This document shows, one piece after another, positions 10,862-19,043 of a stretch of 64,000 nt of DNA. Position 1 is the first letter of the stretch. Every line of letters begins with the position of its first letter. The stretch is taken from assembly GCF_902801725.1 (NCBI RefSeq), contig NZ_CADCJB010000011.1:20527-84526 (forward strand), in the 5' to 3' direction. The position numbers and the translations under genes were made by a program. The notes beneath the pieces were generated by a model. That model saw only the letters and a program-made list of their open reading frames with translations. It did not search any database and had not been told where the DNA came from. The DNA comes from an uncultured Methanobrevibacter sp. GTDB lineage: Archaea; Methanobacteriota; Methanobacteria; Methanobacteriales; Methanobacteriaceae.

Positions 10862-11827
10862 ATGATGTATACGTCAGTAATTTTTGCATTGATATTCGTT
10901 TTCGTTTTATCTGCGGTTGGAACTGCAGTACTGAATATCATTTTCAATTTTTTAGGAAAGCAGGGTTATTTGGGAAATTTATATCCTAATGTTCGTGGTG
11001 GAATACCTAGAGGCATAGGTTTAGTCCCCTTTGTTATTTTATCATTTTATATGCTGCCTAAATTTAACAATCTTGTTTTAATCATTGGAATTTTTGCTTT
11101 TATTGACGATATTCTGGGAAGAAAAAAATGCGTTCCATTGGGCATTGAATGGGGTCAGCTTTCAAGAGGAGTGGGCATAATACTTGTCATGATTGTAGGA
11201 ATTATGGAAGGATTAGGTGTTTCTGCAATTCTCATAGCTCTTTTAGTTCAACCACTCAATATTTCAGACATGCAGCCTGGATCCACTTGTATAGTAACAA
11301 TTATAATGTCTATTTTAACCATGCTTATTATGATATTAATCAATTCACCTCCTTACGAAGAATTGTTGGCTATCTACACACCATTATTGATATTGGTGGT
11401 ATGTTTAGGATACTGTCCTTTGGACTTTTCAGGAAAAATCATGCTTGGAGAAGTCGGAAACCATACATTCGGTATTGCATTGGGTGCAGCATTCTATATT
11501 GTCGGCGGTTTCTGGTGGCTATTGCTTTTATTCATATTAACAACTGCATTGATTGCCTTTGTAAGGCGCAATACCCTGAAAGTATTCTTCAGACAAAGGT
11601 TAGGATTGATAAACCCTACATTTGGTGATTATTTCATGGATGTATTAACCGGAGGGGGATTGGGAGATCTCGTTAGAAAATTTGTTTTAAAGGAAAATCA
11701 GTATCCGGTTACAAATCCTATATTGATTTTATTAGGATTTAGAAGACTGTTATTTAATCCGCATGCAAGACGCCATCCTCATTATCCTCAAGAGGATATC
11801 AAACCAAGAATAATGTTAAGGAGATAA
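10862..11827 (+). CDS. MraY-like glycosyl-phosphate transferase, probable pseudomurein synthesis
   Basis: About 321 residues and roughly nine to ten membrane segments. The sequence fits the polyprenyl-phosphate glycosyl-1-P transferase family (MraY/WecA): GGIPRGIG near the N-terminus, the acidic pair in FIDDILGRK, and MLGEVGNHTFGIALG where bacterial MraY has GDTGSLALGG. It probably moves a phospho-sugar (or sugar-peptide) from a nucleotide to the lipid carrier at the inner membrane face. The next gene, three bases downstream, is MurG-like, so the pair matches the MraY/MurG step of pseudomurein assembly. The start is taken at ATG 10862 with GTGAT just before it; a GTG at 10853 is the alternative. 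Confidence 0.8.
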   Translation: MMYTSVIFALIFVFVLSAVGTAVLNIIFNFLGKQGYLGNLYPNVRGGIPRGIGLVPFVILSFYMLPKFNNLVLIIGIFAFIDDILGRKKCVPLGIEWGQLSRGVGIILVMIVGIMEGLGVSAILIALLVQPLNISDMQPGSTCIVTIIMSILTMLIMILINSPPYEELLAIYTPLLILVVCLGYCPLDFSGKIMLGEVGNHTFGIALGAAFYIVGGFWWLLLLFILTTALIAFVRRNTLKVFFRQRLGLINPTFGDYFMDVLTGGGLGDLVRKFVLKENQYPVTNPILILLGFRRLLFNPHARRHPHYPQEDIKPRIMLRR

Positions 11828-11829
11828 GT

Positions 11830-12879
11830 ATGAAAGCATTATTTATTGTTACGGGTAGAGGATTGGGCGGTGATGCAATGGTCGCTCTCAATACAATGAA
11901 TGCTCTTGAAAGAAAAGGAGTCACTTGTGAAATTGCATTGGATGAGTCTGCTCACGGAACTCTATTTGAAAAAAACGGATATGAATGGCATAGAATTTCT
12001 GTTCCTCATGCAGGGGGGCATTCTGCAACCAAACTCTCTGCAGCAAAGGGTGCTGTCCAATTGTTTGTTGCCACCATAAAGGCAAGAAATCTTATTAAAA
12101 AATTAAAGGTCGATTTTGTCGTTGGAGTTTTGGGCGGGGGAGCTATTGTGGCCTCACTTGGTGGCAAATTTGCTCGCAAACCAACTTTTTCCTTAATTTC
12201 AACACCTCTTGATTCAGCAGTTTGTCCGAAATTCAATCAATGTTACATTTTACCTGAATTGGATAAGTTCAGATGGGATGAATTGCCTAAAAATATGGAC
12301 AAGGCTTTCTATCCTCTCTCTAAAGCGGTAGATGAAGGGGATGCCAAGGTTGCTTATTCAAAACTTAAGGAATTCCCGAATTTTGACGAAAACAAAAAAA
12401 CAATTTTATTTTCTTCAGGTTCATCTATTTTCAAAGGCACTATCAAAGCCATTAACTTGACTGCAGACTATACTGATGAGTATAACCTTGTTTTGGTTGG
12501 TTTGCCAATGTATGATGAATACATGGATCTCATTGATGAAGAAAGAATTATTTACGTGGGATATATCACATGGATTAATGATTTGTTCAGATTTGCCGAT
12601 TTGACAGTTTTAACCGATGACGGTGTCTCCCTTGAGGAAGCTTTGGTTGCAAGGACTCCTATAATTGCGTTAACCAAAGTTAAATGGGGAAGATATCAGA
12701 ATATGGCCGGTGTGTTTAAAGGTGCAATTATCGAATCTGAAGTGGATGATGTTTGTAAAAGCATAGAGGAAGCATTTGAAAATATGGATACCTTGAAAGA
12801 AAATGCTGTTATGTACGGTAAACTCTGTTCCGAAGCTGCCGATGATTTGGCAGATAGAATTCTAAAAAAAGTGAAATAG
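11830..12879 (+). CDS. MurG-like glycosyltransferase (GT28), probable pseudomurein synthesis
   Basis: 349 residues with a two-Rossmann GT-B fold. The N-terminal glycine-rich loop GRGLGGDAMVALN, the central VGVLGGGAIVAS, and the C-terminal donor-binding region with ADLTVLTDDGVSLEEALVARTP are typical of MurG-like enzymes. It is expected to add a second sugar to the lipid-linked precursor made by the upstream MraY-like enzyme. The two genes are separated by two bases and must be co-transcribed. Assignment to pseudomurein rather than another surface glycan is inferred from the pairing and from the organism type. Confidence 0.8.
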   Translation: MKALFIVTGRGLGGDAMVALNTMNALERKGVTCEIALDESAHGTLFEKNGYEWHRISVPHAGGHSATKLSAAKGAVQLFVATIKARNLIKKLKVDFVVGVLGGGAIVASLGGKFARKPTFSLISTPLDSAVCPKFNQCYILPELDKFRWDELPKNMDKAFYPLSKAVDEGDAKVAYSKLKEFPNFDENKKTILFSSGSSIFKGTIKAINLTADYTDEYNLVLVGLPMYDEYMDLIDEERIIYVGYITWINDLFRFADLTVLTDDGVSLEEALVARTPIIALTKVKWGRYQNMAGVFKGAIIESEVDDVCKSIEEAFENMDTLKENAVMYGKLCSEAADDLADRILKKVK

Positions 12880-12884
12880 TGGTT

Positions 12885-14186
12885 TTACAACCACATATAT
12901 TTTATTAGTTTGTATGTTGTGTCTGTTGAAGGATGGACTTCTAAAAATTCTTCATAATCATCTAAATCATAGTCTTCCCTCATCAGATAAGAGAGATATG
13001 CCACATCACTGGTAGATGATGGGGATATTGAATTAATTTTATTGATTTTGTTGTTCTTTTTATCGAACTCTATTTCTGCATAGCCTGTCTGTTCTGTTAG
13101 TATGTTCCAAAATGAGTGAGGTCCCGGAATTCCTGGGAATTTGACTATGGCTTTATCTTCATCGCTACATTCATTTTTTTCATTTTCAACAAAACTCACT
13201 TCAGTGTTCAAACTTATTGTTTGCGGAATACAACTGTAGCTTACTTTATTCGGATAGTTTGCCATATTTCTTGCAGCTACGCGCCCCTCCATTCTAGCTA
13301 CTGGAGTTAGTTGATATCCTCCAATAACATCACCTGCAGCATATACATTATCAACATTTGTTTGCATCATTTCATTAACTTTTATTGTTTTGTCAGGATT
13401 CAATTCAACAAATCCTTCAGCTATTTCACTGTTAGGGGTTCTTCCTGTTGCGAAAAATGGAACTCCTTCTAACTCTTCATCGTTTTCTGTCAATACCTTG
13501 TTTTTGAAAGCTTCTTTGATGTTGGTGTTTTCAATAACATTTACATCGGGAATAATTCTTTTAAGGATGTATTCCTTTGTGGTTTCATTGATTTCCTTTA
13601 GGAATTTGCTTCTTGCAATAACATTAACTTCACTTCCGAGTGTTGAATAGATGTTTGCAATTTCACAGGCAATTATTCCTCCTCCGATGATGTTTAATTT
13701 TTCAGGGACTTCGTTTAATTTTAAGATGTCCTTGTTGGTTAATCCGAATTCACTGCCTCTGATATTTGGGATAAACGGACGTGCCCCTGTGGCAATTAGG
13801 AGGTTGTCATATTCAAGACTTTCATTGTTTACTTTTACGGTGTCTCCTTCGATACTGGCTTCGCCATAAACAATGGTATTTCCAAAACTTTCGTTTTCCA
13901 GTTCATTCAAATGCCTAAGAATTTTTTGTGTTTCGACAATCTTTTCTACAATTTTTTCGTATGAAACTTCGATTTGGCTTTTGAGAAATCCGTGCTTGTT
14001 GAATCTGTTATTAGCATCAATGAATTTGGTAACATCAGTCAGTGCACAGATAACCATACATCCCTCATTTAGACAAGTTCCAGCTATATGATTTTTTTCA
14101 ATTAAAGTAACTTCTTCACCAAGTTTTCCGAGTTCTACAGAAGCCAACCTTCCTGCAGGGCCTGAACCGATAACGATATTCTTCAT
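12885..14186 (-). CDS. FAD-dependent pyridine nucleotide-disulfide oxidoreductase
   Basis: 433 residues resembling dihydrolipoamide dehydrogenase. The FAD-binding GSGPAGRLAS at the N-terminus, the redox pair in GTCLNEGC (CxxxxC), the NAD(P)-binding GGGIIACEIA and the FAD motif VYAAGDVIGG are all present. The C-terminal dimerisation domain is shorter than usual, and the active-site block reads HPSTDTT where DLD-type enzymes have HPT-x-SE: the His is kept but the partner Glu is missing. The substrate is therefore uncertain (disulfide, thiol cofactor or quinone). The start ATG at 14186 has AGGTGATT upstream. It converges with the MurG-like gene with a five-base gap. Confidence 0.8.
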   Translation of the reverse strand: MKNIVIGSGPAGRLASVELGKLGEEVTLIEKNHIAGTCLNEGCMVICALTDVTKFIDANNRFNKHGFLKSQIEVSYEKIVEKIVETQKILRHLNELENESFGNTIVYGEASIEGDTVKVNNESLEYDNLLIATGARPFIPNIRGSEFGLTNKDILKLNEVPEKLNIIGGGIIACEIANIYSTLGSEVNVIARSKFLKEINETTKEYILKRIIPDVNVIENTNIKEAFKNKVLTENDEELEGVPFFATGRTPNSEIAEGFVELNPDKTIKVNEMMQTNVDNVYAAGDVIGGYQLTPVARMEGRVAARNMANYPNKVSYSCIPQTISLNTEVSFVENEKNECSDEDKAIVKFPGIPGPHSFWNILTEQTGYAEIEFDKKNNKINKINSISPSSTSDVAYLSYLMREDYDLDDYEEFLEVHPSTDTTYKLIKYMWL

Positions 14187-14265
14187 TTAATCACCTGTTT
14201 AGATAGTTTTATATAATACTAACTTTTAATACTATTAATATATTAAAATTTTGGAGATGGAAATT

Positions 14266-14544
14266 ATGTGTATTGCAGCACCTGCTCATGTTGTTGAAAT
14301 AAATAGGGAAGAAAATTGGTTGTATGCCGACTTTGGCGGAGCAAGACAACAAGCAAAATTAGACCTTTTACCTGATGTGGAAGTTGGAGACTATGTTTTA
14401 ATCCACGCAGGGTTTGCAATTGAAAAATTATCTGAAGAAGCTGCTAAAGAATCTTTAGAAGCTTGGGAAGAACTTTTAGATATTCTTGAAAAAGAAGATG
14501 AAGAGATGGAAAAAGCAAGAATGGCTGATTTAGAAAATCAGTAA
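14266..14544 (+). CDS. hypC: Hydrogenase maturation chaperone HypC
   Basis: 92 residues. HypC carries the Fe(CN)2CO precursor to the large subunit of NiFe hydrogenases. The essential N-terminal Cys is in MCIAAPAHVVEI, and the small OB-like fold follows. The start is fixed at ATG 14266 because the conserved Cys must be residue 2, and a GGAG site lies upstream; an ATG at 14251 would bury it. The C-terminus is a long, highly acidic helix. The 3' end overlaps the convergent ACT-regulator gene by seven bases. Confidence 0.92.
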   Translation: MCIAAPAHVVEINREENWLYADFGGARQQAKLDLLPDVEVGDYVLIHAGFAIEKLSEEAAKESLEAWEELLDILEKEDEEMEKARMADLENQ

Positions 14545-15050
14545 ATTGATACTCTTGTTATTCCTTTTATTTTTAAAAATTCGTTTATTAAATCACCGCT
14601 TACCGGCTTTTCAGTTATGATGATTAGGGATGGGTTTTCCTGAAGTTCGGTATCTTCGGCATATGCCTGTCTTATACTGATTCCTTTTTTTGATATCAAG
14701 TTTGCTGTAGTGCCCAGTATGCCTTCGCTTTCAGATCCTACCTCTATTTCTATAACGCCCAATTCCAAATTTTTAGCAATATTTTTTAAGAGGGTTCCTG
14801 CAGGGATGATGTTTCTAAAAAGATTATACAATTCTTTATCATCTTTTATAACATCTATTGTGGATTTTATTACTCTTCTGTCGACATTGGCTGCTGTAGC
14901 CAATGCTTTATCACTTATTTTTAGATTGCCGCAATAAATTTTGCCGTCTTCATTTAAAGACAGTCCAAGTTCAATCATTTTTTCAGCAACTCGGATTCTT
15001 GCAGGGTACTTTTTGAATTTCTCGTTGATTTTTTCCCACATATTAATCAT
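14538..15050 (-). CDS. ACT-domain regulator of amino-acid metabolism
   Basis: 170 residues. The N-terminal half is helical with a helix-turn-helix-like region (SDKALATAANVDRRVIKSTI), and the C-terminal half is an ACT domain (VIEIEVGSESEGILGTTANL to the end). Such archaeal proteins are predicted to sense amino acids and act as allosteric partners or transcription regulators; the ligand is not known here. Two ATG codons (15050 and 15041) are possible starts. The gene overlaps the hypC 3' end on the other strand. Confidence 0.75.
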   Translation of the reverse strand: MINMWEKINEKFKKYPARIRVAEKMIELGLSLNEDGKIYCGNLKISDKALATAANVDRRVIKSTIDVIKDDKELYNLFRNIIPAGTLLKNIAKNLELGVIEIEVGSESEGILGTTANLISKKGISIRQAYAEDTELQENPSLIIITEKPVSGDLINEFLKIKGITRVSIY

Positions 15051-15200
15051 TAATCCTACTTTTTGTACATCTATGTTCTGTTAAATATAATATATAAAAT
15101 TAATCATCAAAATGCCGATTTTTTCTCGAATTAAAAAAAGTCGATTAAATGTTTAAAAAGTTGTCAGGTAAACGAAATTGTCATAAAAATTAGTTAGAAG

Positions 15201-15275
15201 TAGGCTAGATGGGATTCGAACCCATGACCTCCCGGTTATCAGCCGAGCGCGCTAACCAAGCTGTGCCACTAGCCT
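15201..15275 (-). tRNA. tRNA-Ile (GAT)
   Basis: The minus strand folds into a full cloverleaf: acceptor AGGCTAG/CTAGCCT with discriminator A, anticodon loop CTGATAA giving anticodon GAT, and T loop GGTTCGAATCC. CCA is not encoded. No intron is apparent. Confidence 0.95.
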
Positions 15276-15289
15276 ATAAAAATTGTATC

Positions 15290-15348
15290 TTGACAGTTAA
15301 CTGTCAACATTAATACTTATATTAATAGCTATATATAATCTTTTCGGT
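15290..15348 (-). promoter_or_regulatory. tRNA-Ile promoter with leader palindrome
   Basis: On the minus strand ACCGAAAAGATTATATA (15332-15348) is a BRE/TATA pair closely matching the cdc48 promoter. About 25 bases downstream, where transcription should start, lies a perfect 18-bp palindrome, TTGACAGTTAACTGTCAA (15290-15307), just before the mature tRNA. Confidence 0.65.
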
Positions 15349-15390
15349 TTTTTTAAGATTATATATAGAATTAAAATAAGATTAAAAAAA

Positions 15391-15675
15391 TTATCTGTTA
15401 ATCATTTCGTTAATGGAGTCAGCCATAGCATGTCCTTCAACGATGATTTTAACATTTTCAATACCCTCAACGTTTTCAGCTCTGATTTTTGCATCAGCAG
15501 CAATACGGGTGATACTCATACATCCAGGGTTGGTAGGTTTAAGTATAATTTCGGCTTGATCGCCATCTACTGTAATATCTTGTACAATACCCATTTCTAC
15601 AATACTGATTCCCATGTGAGGGTCATTAATTACAGAAACAGCATTTCTTATATCATTCACTAAATCTTCTGACAT
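15391..15675 (-). CDS. MIP18/DUF59-family Fe-S assembly protein
   Basis: 94 residues, essentially a single MIP18 (DUF59) domain. The motif NPGCMS holds the conserved Cys, and INDPHMGISIVEMGIV is the characteristic N-terminal block. Members help deliver iron-sulfur clusters to target proteins in archaea and eukaryotes. The gene stands alone upstream of tRNA-Ile on the same strand. The start ATG at 15675 has AGGAG upstream. Confidence 0.88.
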   Translation of the reverse strand: MSEDLVNDIRNAVSVINDPHMGISIVEMGIVQDITVDGDQAEIILKPTNPGCMSITRIAADAKIRAENVEGIENVKIIVEGHAMADSINEMINR

Positions 15676-15764
15676 ATGTAGTCTCCTAATTTTTTGTTGT
15701 ATTTATAATTATTATTAATGATATTTATATATCTTTTGTTTACAATTCTTGAATAAATTAAAGG

Positions 15765-16679
15765 TTACTTTACTCTATGCTTGATTTTTACACCAATTCC
15801 ATTGCTACATTCTTCCATTTCATGGCCGGTCATTACTGCTTTTCCCACGCCAACAACAGTGTCCTCTTTAACAACGACTACCTCATCATTTGGAATAATA
15901 TTATGGTCAGCCTTTTGAATTCCCGGTGCAAATACTGTATTGGTTTCCAGGTTGAAATCAATATTCACGACATTAATTCCCAAGTCCTTAAGGATTTCTC
16001 CTCCTGGCAAATTAAGTCTGTATAATCCGTGATCCTTGTTGAGCAAAGCCAGCTGTTTTCCTGAAGATAATATTCTTTTGTGATACATTCCTTTGGTTTT
16101 AACATTATCTGGAATGAAATCACAGGCATCTTCACCGAACTGATACATTGCAATTGAACGCAATTCATGCAATGTTTTTTCTCTTCTGTTGACTCTTTGA
16201 TGTTTTTTAAGTTCCATTCTGAGATTGTAAAGGGAATCAGGGGAAGTTGGTCTTTCATCAACACAAACATTAATAAAATCATCTACATACTGTTCGCAGG
16301 ATTTCAAATAACCTCCTGAGAGGTTTGCAATTACAGTTTTTCCTTCACAATACTTCCGGATTAATTTTCCGCTTTCATCAATTTCATCTTGTGACCATGA
16401 ACCGGTCGTACTCACATCATATGACTGGATTGGAAAAGTGTTTTCAAGTTCCCTTGGACATATTCCGAAGGGGGATGTGACAATAAGCTCCTGAAAGGAT
16501 CTTGTAATTTTTCTGAATTTCTGATGTGATTTTGAATTTGAATAAGGTTTTTTCATACTGCACGGCAATAAAACAACAGTATCTCCAAGAGGTTTCATCA
16601 TTTCCATTCTCTGCCTCCATCTTACTGCCTCCGGACGGTATAGGGATTCTTCACTTGAACATATTACTTTCATATTCAT
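15765..16679 (-). CDS. arcS: Archaeosine synthase ArcS, short form
   Basis: 304 residues. The ArcS signature PC-x3-KPY-x2-S-x2-H is exact (PCSMKKPYSNSKSH, about residues 39-52), followed by the DUF5591-type core and a C-terminal PUA domain (VFAPGIQKADHNIIPNDEVV onward). ArcS converts preQ0 at tRNA position 15 to an amidine precursor of archaeosine. The N-terminal inactive TGT-like domain found in long archaeal ArcS proteins is missing, so this is a shortened form. It overlaps the upstream HD gene by four bases (ATGA) and belongs to a tfe-HD-arcS operon. An ATG six bases later is an alternative start. Confidence 0.85.
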   Translation of the reverse strand: MNMKVICSSEESLYRPEAVRWRQRMEMMKPLGDTVVLLPCSMKKPYSNSKSHQKFRKITRSFQELIVTSPFGICPRELENTFPIQSYDVSTTGSWSQDEIDESGKLIRKYCEGKTVIANLSGGYLKSCEQYVDDFINVCVDERPTSPDSLYNLRMELKKHQRVNRREKTLHELRSIAMYQFGEDACDFIPDNVKTKGMYHKRILSSGKQLALLNKDHGLYRLNLPGGEILKDLGINVVNIDFNLETNTVFAPGIQKADHNIIPNDEVVVVKEDTVVGVGKAVMTGHEMEECSNGIGVKIKHRVK

Positions 16680-17173
16680 TCCTCAAAATGTTTTATCAGT
16701 TCTTCATCTAGTTTCAGCAATCTTTCAATGTTGTCGTCGCTGTCTTTTATTCTTCTTTTCCATTTTTTAATAACAAAATCAATATCCACTTCCTCGCTGC
16801 CGCTGATTAGATTGTCTGCATGTGCAACAATTTTTTCTTCAAGGGTTTGGGGAACGTAGGATTTAACGGGAAGGCCCAGGTTTTTTGCTTCACTTTCGGT
16901 AATCCCGGCACCGATATGCCTTTCGATAATGTTCAAAACGTCTTCGTCATAACCGTATTTTCGGGCGATTTCAACACCTTCAATTGCATGGGTTATCCCA
17001 TGTGTTCTGGATCTTCCAATGTCATGTAATAAAGCACCTTTTCTAATTAGGTCTTTATCTGCATTGTCAAAATGAGAAGCTATTTCCATAGCTTTTTTAT
17101 AAACGGCCTTTGAATGTTCAATAACATTTTCAGGAGTTTCTTCCTGTACAAGTAATTCAATTTCCATTTCCAA
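16676..17173 (-). CDS. HD-domain phosphohydrolase (TIGR00295-type)
   Basis: 165 residues. The HD metal site is seen as His in VIEHSKAV, the HD pair in LLHDIGRSR, and a later Asp in VAHADNLISG. The family is archaeal and of unknown substrate, with a metal-dependent phosphohydrolase expected. It lies two bases after tfe and overlaps arcS by four bases, so all three are co-transcribed. A role in tRNA modification or nucleotide housekeeping is only suggested by the neighbour. Confidence 0.85.
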   Translation of the reverse strand: MEMEIELLVQEETPENVIEHSKAVYKKAMEIASHFDNADKDLIRKGALLHDIGRSRTHGITHAIEGVEIARKYGYDEDVLNIIERHIGAGITESEAKNLGLPVKSYVPQTLEEKIVAHADNLISGSEEVDIDFVIKKWKRRIKDSDDNIERLLKLDEELIKHFEE

Positions 17174-17175
17174 TC

Positions 17176-17697
17176 CTATTTTTTTACTTTTTCATTGAAG
17201 GAATTAAAATTACTTTCAACCATTTTAATGTCTTCTTTGATTTGTTTGATGTTGGCTTCGTTGTCTTGGAATTCCAATTCGTCACCGCATGCAGGACATA
17301 AGAATTCATAGTCTGAAGCTGCATCAAAATCAAGTCTGACATGTCCTTGAGGACATATGAAAAACATGTTGTTTTCTTCACGTTCCAATTCATCGTTAAG
17401 CATTTTTAAATACTTTTCTGAATCTTTTATAATACGTGAAATAACTTCGTCAGTTTCAAATTTCCATGAATATGTGAACCATTGAGTTTCAGGGTCTTTA
17501 CTTCTTTTGTAGCTAGCTAATCCCATATCATAAAGTCTGTAAAGAATTTTTCTAACTATATTTAATTTGATTCCAGTTTTTTTAGCTATTTCTTCATCGG
17601 TTTCAATTCCGTCGATTAATGCTTCAACAATTGGTAAATTGCTTTCATCTTCGACAACATTGGTTAATAAGGTCTTTACTAATGGATCGTCTATCAT
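17176..17697 (-). CDS. tfe: Transcription factor E (TFE alpha)
   Basis: 173 residues. An N-terminal winged helix (about 1-90, with TDEEIAKKTGIKLNIVRKIL) is followed by a zinc-ribbon region and a charged C-terminal helix. TFE helps RNA polymerase open promoters. The zinc site reads FICPQGHVRL and FLCPACG: the first pair has one Cys and a possible His in place of the second Cys. It heads the tfe-HD-arcS operon. Confidence 0.92.
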   Translation of the reverse strand: MIDDPLVKTLLTNVVEDESNLPIVEALIDGIETDEEIAKKTGIKLNIVRKILYRLYDMGLASYKRSKDPETQWFTYSWKFETDEVISRIIKDSEKYLKMLNDELEREENNMFFICPQGHVRLDFDAASDYEFLCPACGDELEFQDNEANIKQIKEDIKMVESNFNSFNEKVKK

Positions 17698-17843
17698 TTA
17701 ATTGCCCCTAAATCTCATTATCACATTTTATTTAAAATGAAAATAGTAAAATAAACAAAAAATTATGATAACTTATTAAATTAATGTTAGTTATATCTTT
17801 TTTATTATAAAAATATAACTAATTTAAGATTAATTTTTCGACT

Positions 17844-19043
17844 TCAATAGTCTTTTAAAATGTCTAATAAGTTATCGGTAATGTAGTCAACTTCCTCGTC
17901 TGTCAGCTTGGAATATATTGGCAAGCTTATTTCATTTTCAAACAGACCATATGCATTAGGATAGTCTTTTATGTCAAATCCTAAATTTTTATATGCGGTT
18001 AACAATGGAAGCGGTTTATAATGGACATTTGTACTTATTCCTCTCTCTTCCATCTTGATTATGATTTCGTTTCTATCCTCCATGGATATGCCTTCGATTC
18101 TTGTAAGGTATAGGTGTCCTGAGGATTTGCTTGTTTCCGTATTGTGCTGAGGAATTATGACTTTCGAATCTTTGAATGCCTCATCATATTTTGCGATGAT
18201 TTCATGTCTTCTGGCCAGCATTGAGTCATATCTTTCCAACTGTCCAAGACCTATTCCTGCCTGAACGTCAGTCATGTTGCATTTGTATGCCGGAAGAAGG
18301 ATATCATATTCCCAGGATCCCTTTTGTGTTTTTTCAAGGGCGTCCTTGGTTTGTCCGTGAAGTGAAAGAATTTGGTATTCCTTGTATATTTTTTCATTAT
18401 CCAATCCGTCATGGTCTTTCCAGGTAACTGCACCTCCTTCCGCAGTTGTCAGATTTTTAACTGCATGGAATGAGAAGCATGTAAAGTCAGCCAAACTTCC
18501 AGCTTTTTTCCCGTCTTTTATTGCTCCGAAACCATGTGCACAATCTGCAAGAACTATGATTCTGTTGAATTTTCCCTGAATTTCATTATCTGCTTCGAAC
18601 AATTCTTTCTTATCTTCGATTATTTTGAATATTCTGTCATAATCACATAGGATTCCTGCAATATCCACTGGAATTATTACTTTGGTTTTTTCGGTGATTG
18701 CATCAGCCATCATGGAATAGTCCATTTCTTCCCTGTCTTTTTGGCTGTCCACCATTACAGGTGTTGCTCCGACATGGCAAATGACGCTGCATGTTGCAGT
18801 GTATGTATATGCAGGTACGATAACCTCATCACCCTCTTTGATGCCTAATAGTCTCAATGTCATTTCGAGGGCAGTGGTTGCAGCACTTAGACAAACGGTT
18901 TTGTCGGTGTTGCAGTATTCGCTTATTCTTCTTTCAAGTTCTTTTGTTTTCGGACCGGTTGTAATCCAACCGGATTTTAAAGCTGCAATAACTTCTTCAA
19001 TCTCTTTGTCACTAATGTCTGGTGGTGAAAATGGTATATTCAT
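17844..19043 (-). CDS. DegT/DnrJ/EryC1-family sugar aminotransferase
   Basis: 399 residues. The PLP-binding Lys is in FHAVKNLTTAEGG, and other family motifs are ITTGPKTKELE, SAATTALEM and ADCAHGFGA. It probably transaminates the 4-keto-6-deoxy sugar made by the overlapping upstream dehydratase, giving a UDP-4-amino-4,6-dideoxy-HexNAc used in surface glycans or protein glycosylation. An extra segment of about 25 residues (around KIIEDKKELFEADNEIQGKF) precedes the ADCAHG motif. The start overlaps the dehydratase stop by four bases (ATGA). The final sugar is not known. Confidence 0.88.
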   Translation of the reverse strand: MNIPFSPPDISDKEIEEVIAALKSGWITTGPKTKELERRISEYCNTDKTVCLSAATTALEMTLRLLGIKEGDEVIVPAYTYTATCSVICHVGATPVMVDSQKDREEMDYSMMADAITEKTKVIIPVDIAGILCDYDRIFKIIEDKKELFEADNEIQGKFNRIIVLADCAHGFGAIKDGKKAGSLADFTCFSFHAVKNLTTAEGGAVTWKDHDGLDNEKIYKEYQILSLHGQTKDALEKTQKGSWEYDILLPAYKCNMTDVQAGIGLGQLERYDSMLARRHEIIAKYDEAFKDSKVIIPQHNTETSKSSGHLYLTRIEGISMEDRNEIIIKMEERGISTNVHYKPLPLLTAYKNLGFDIKDYPNAYGLFENEISLPIYSKLTDEEVDYITDNLLDILKDY

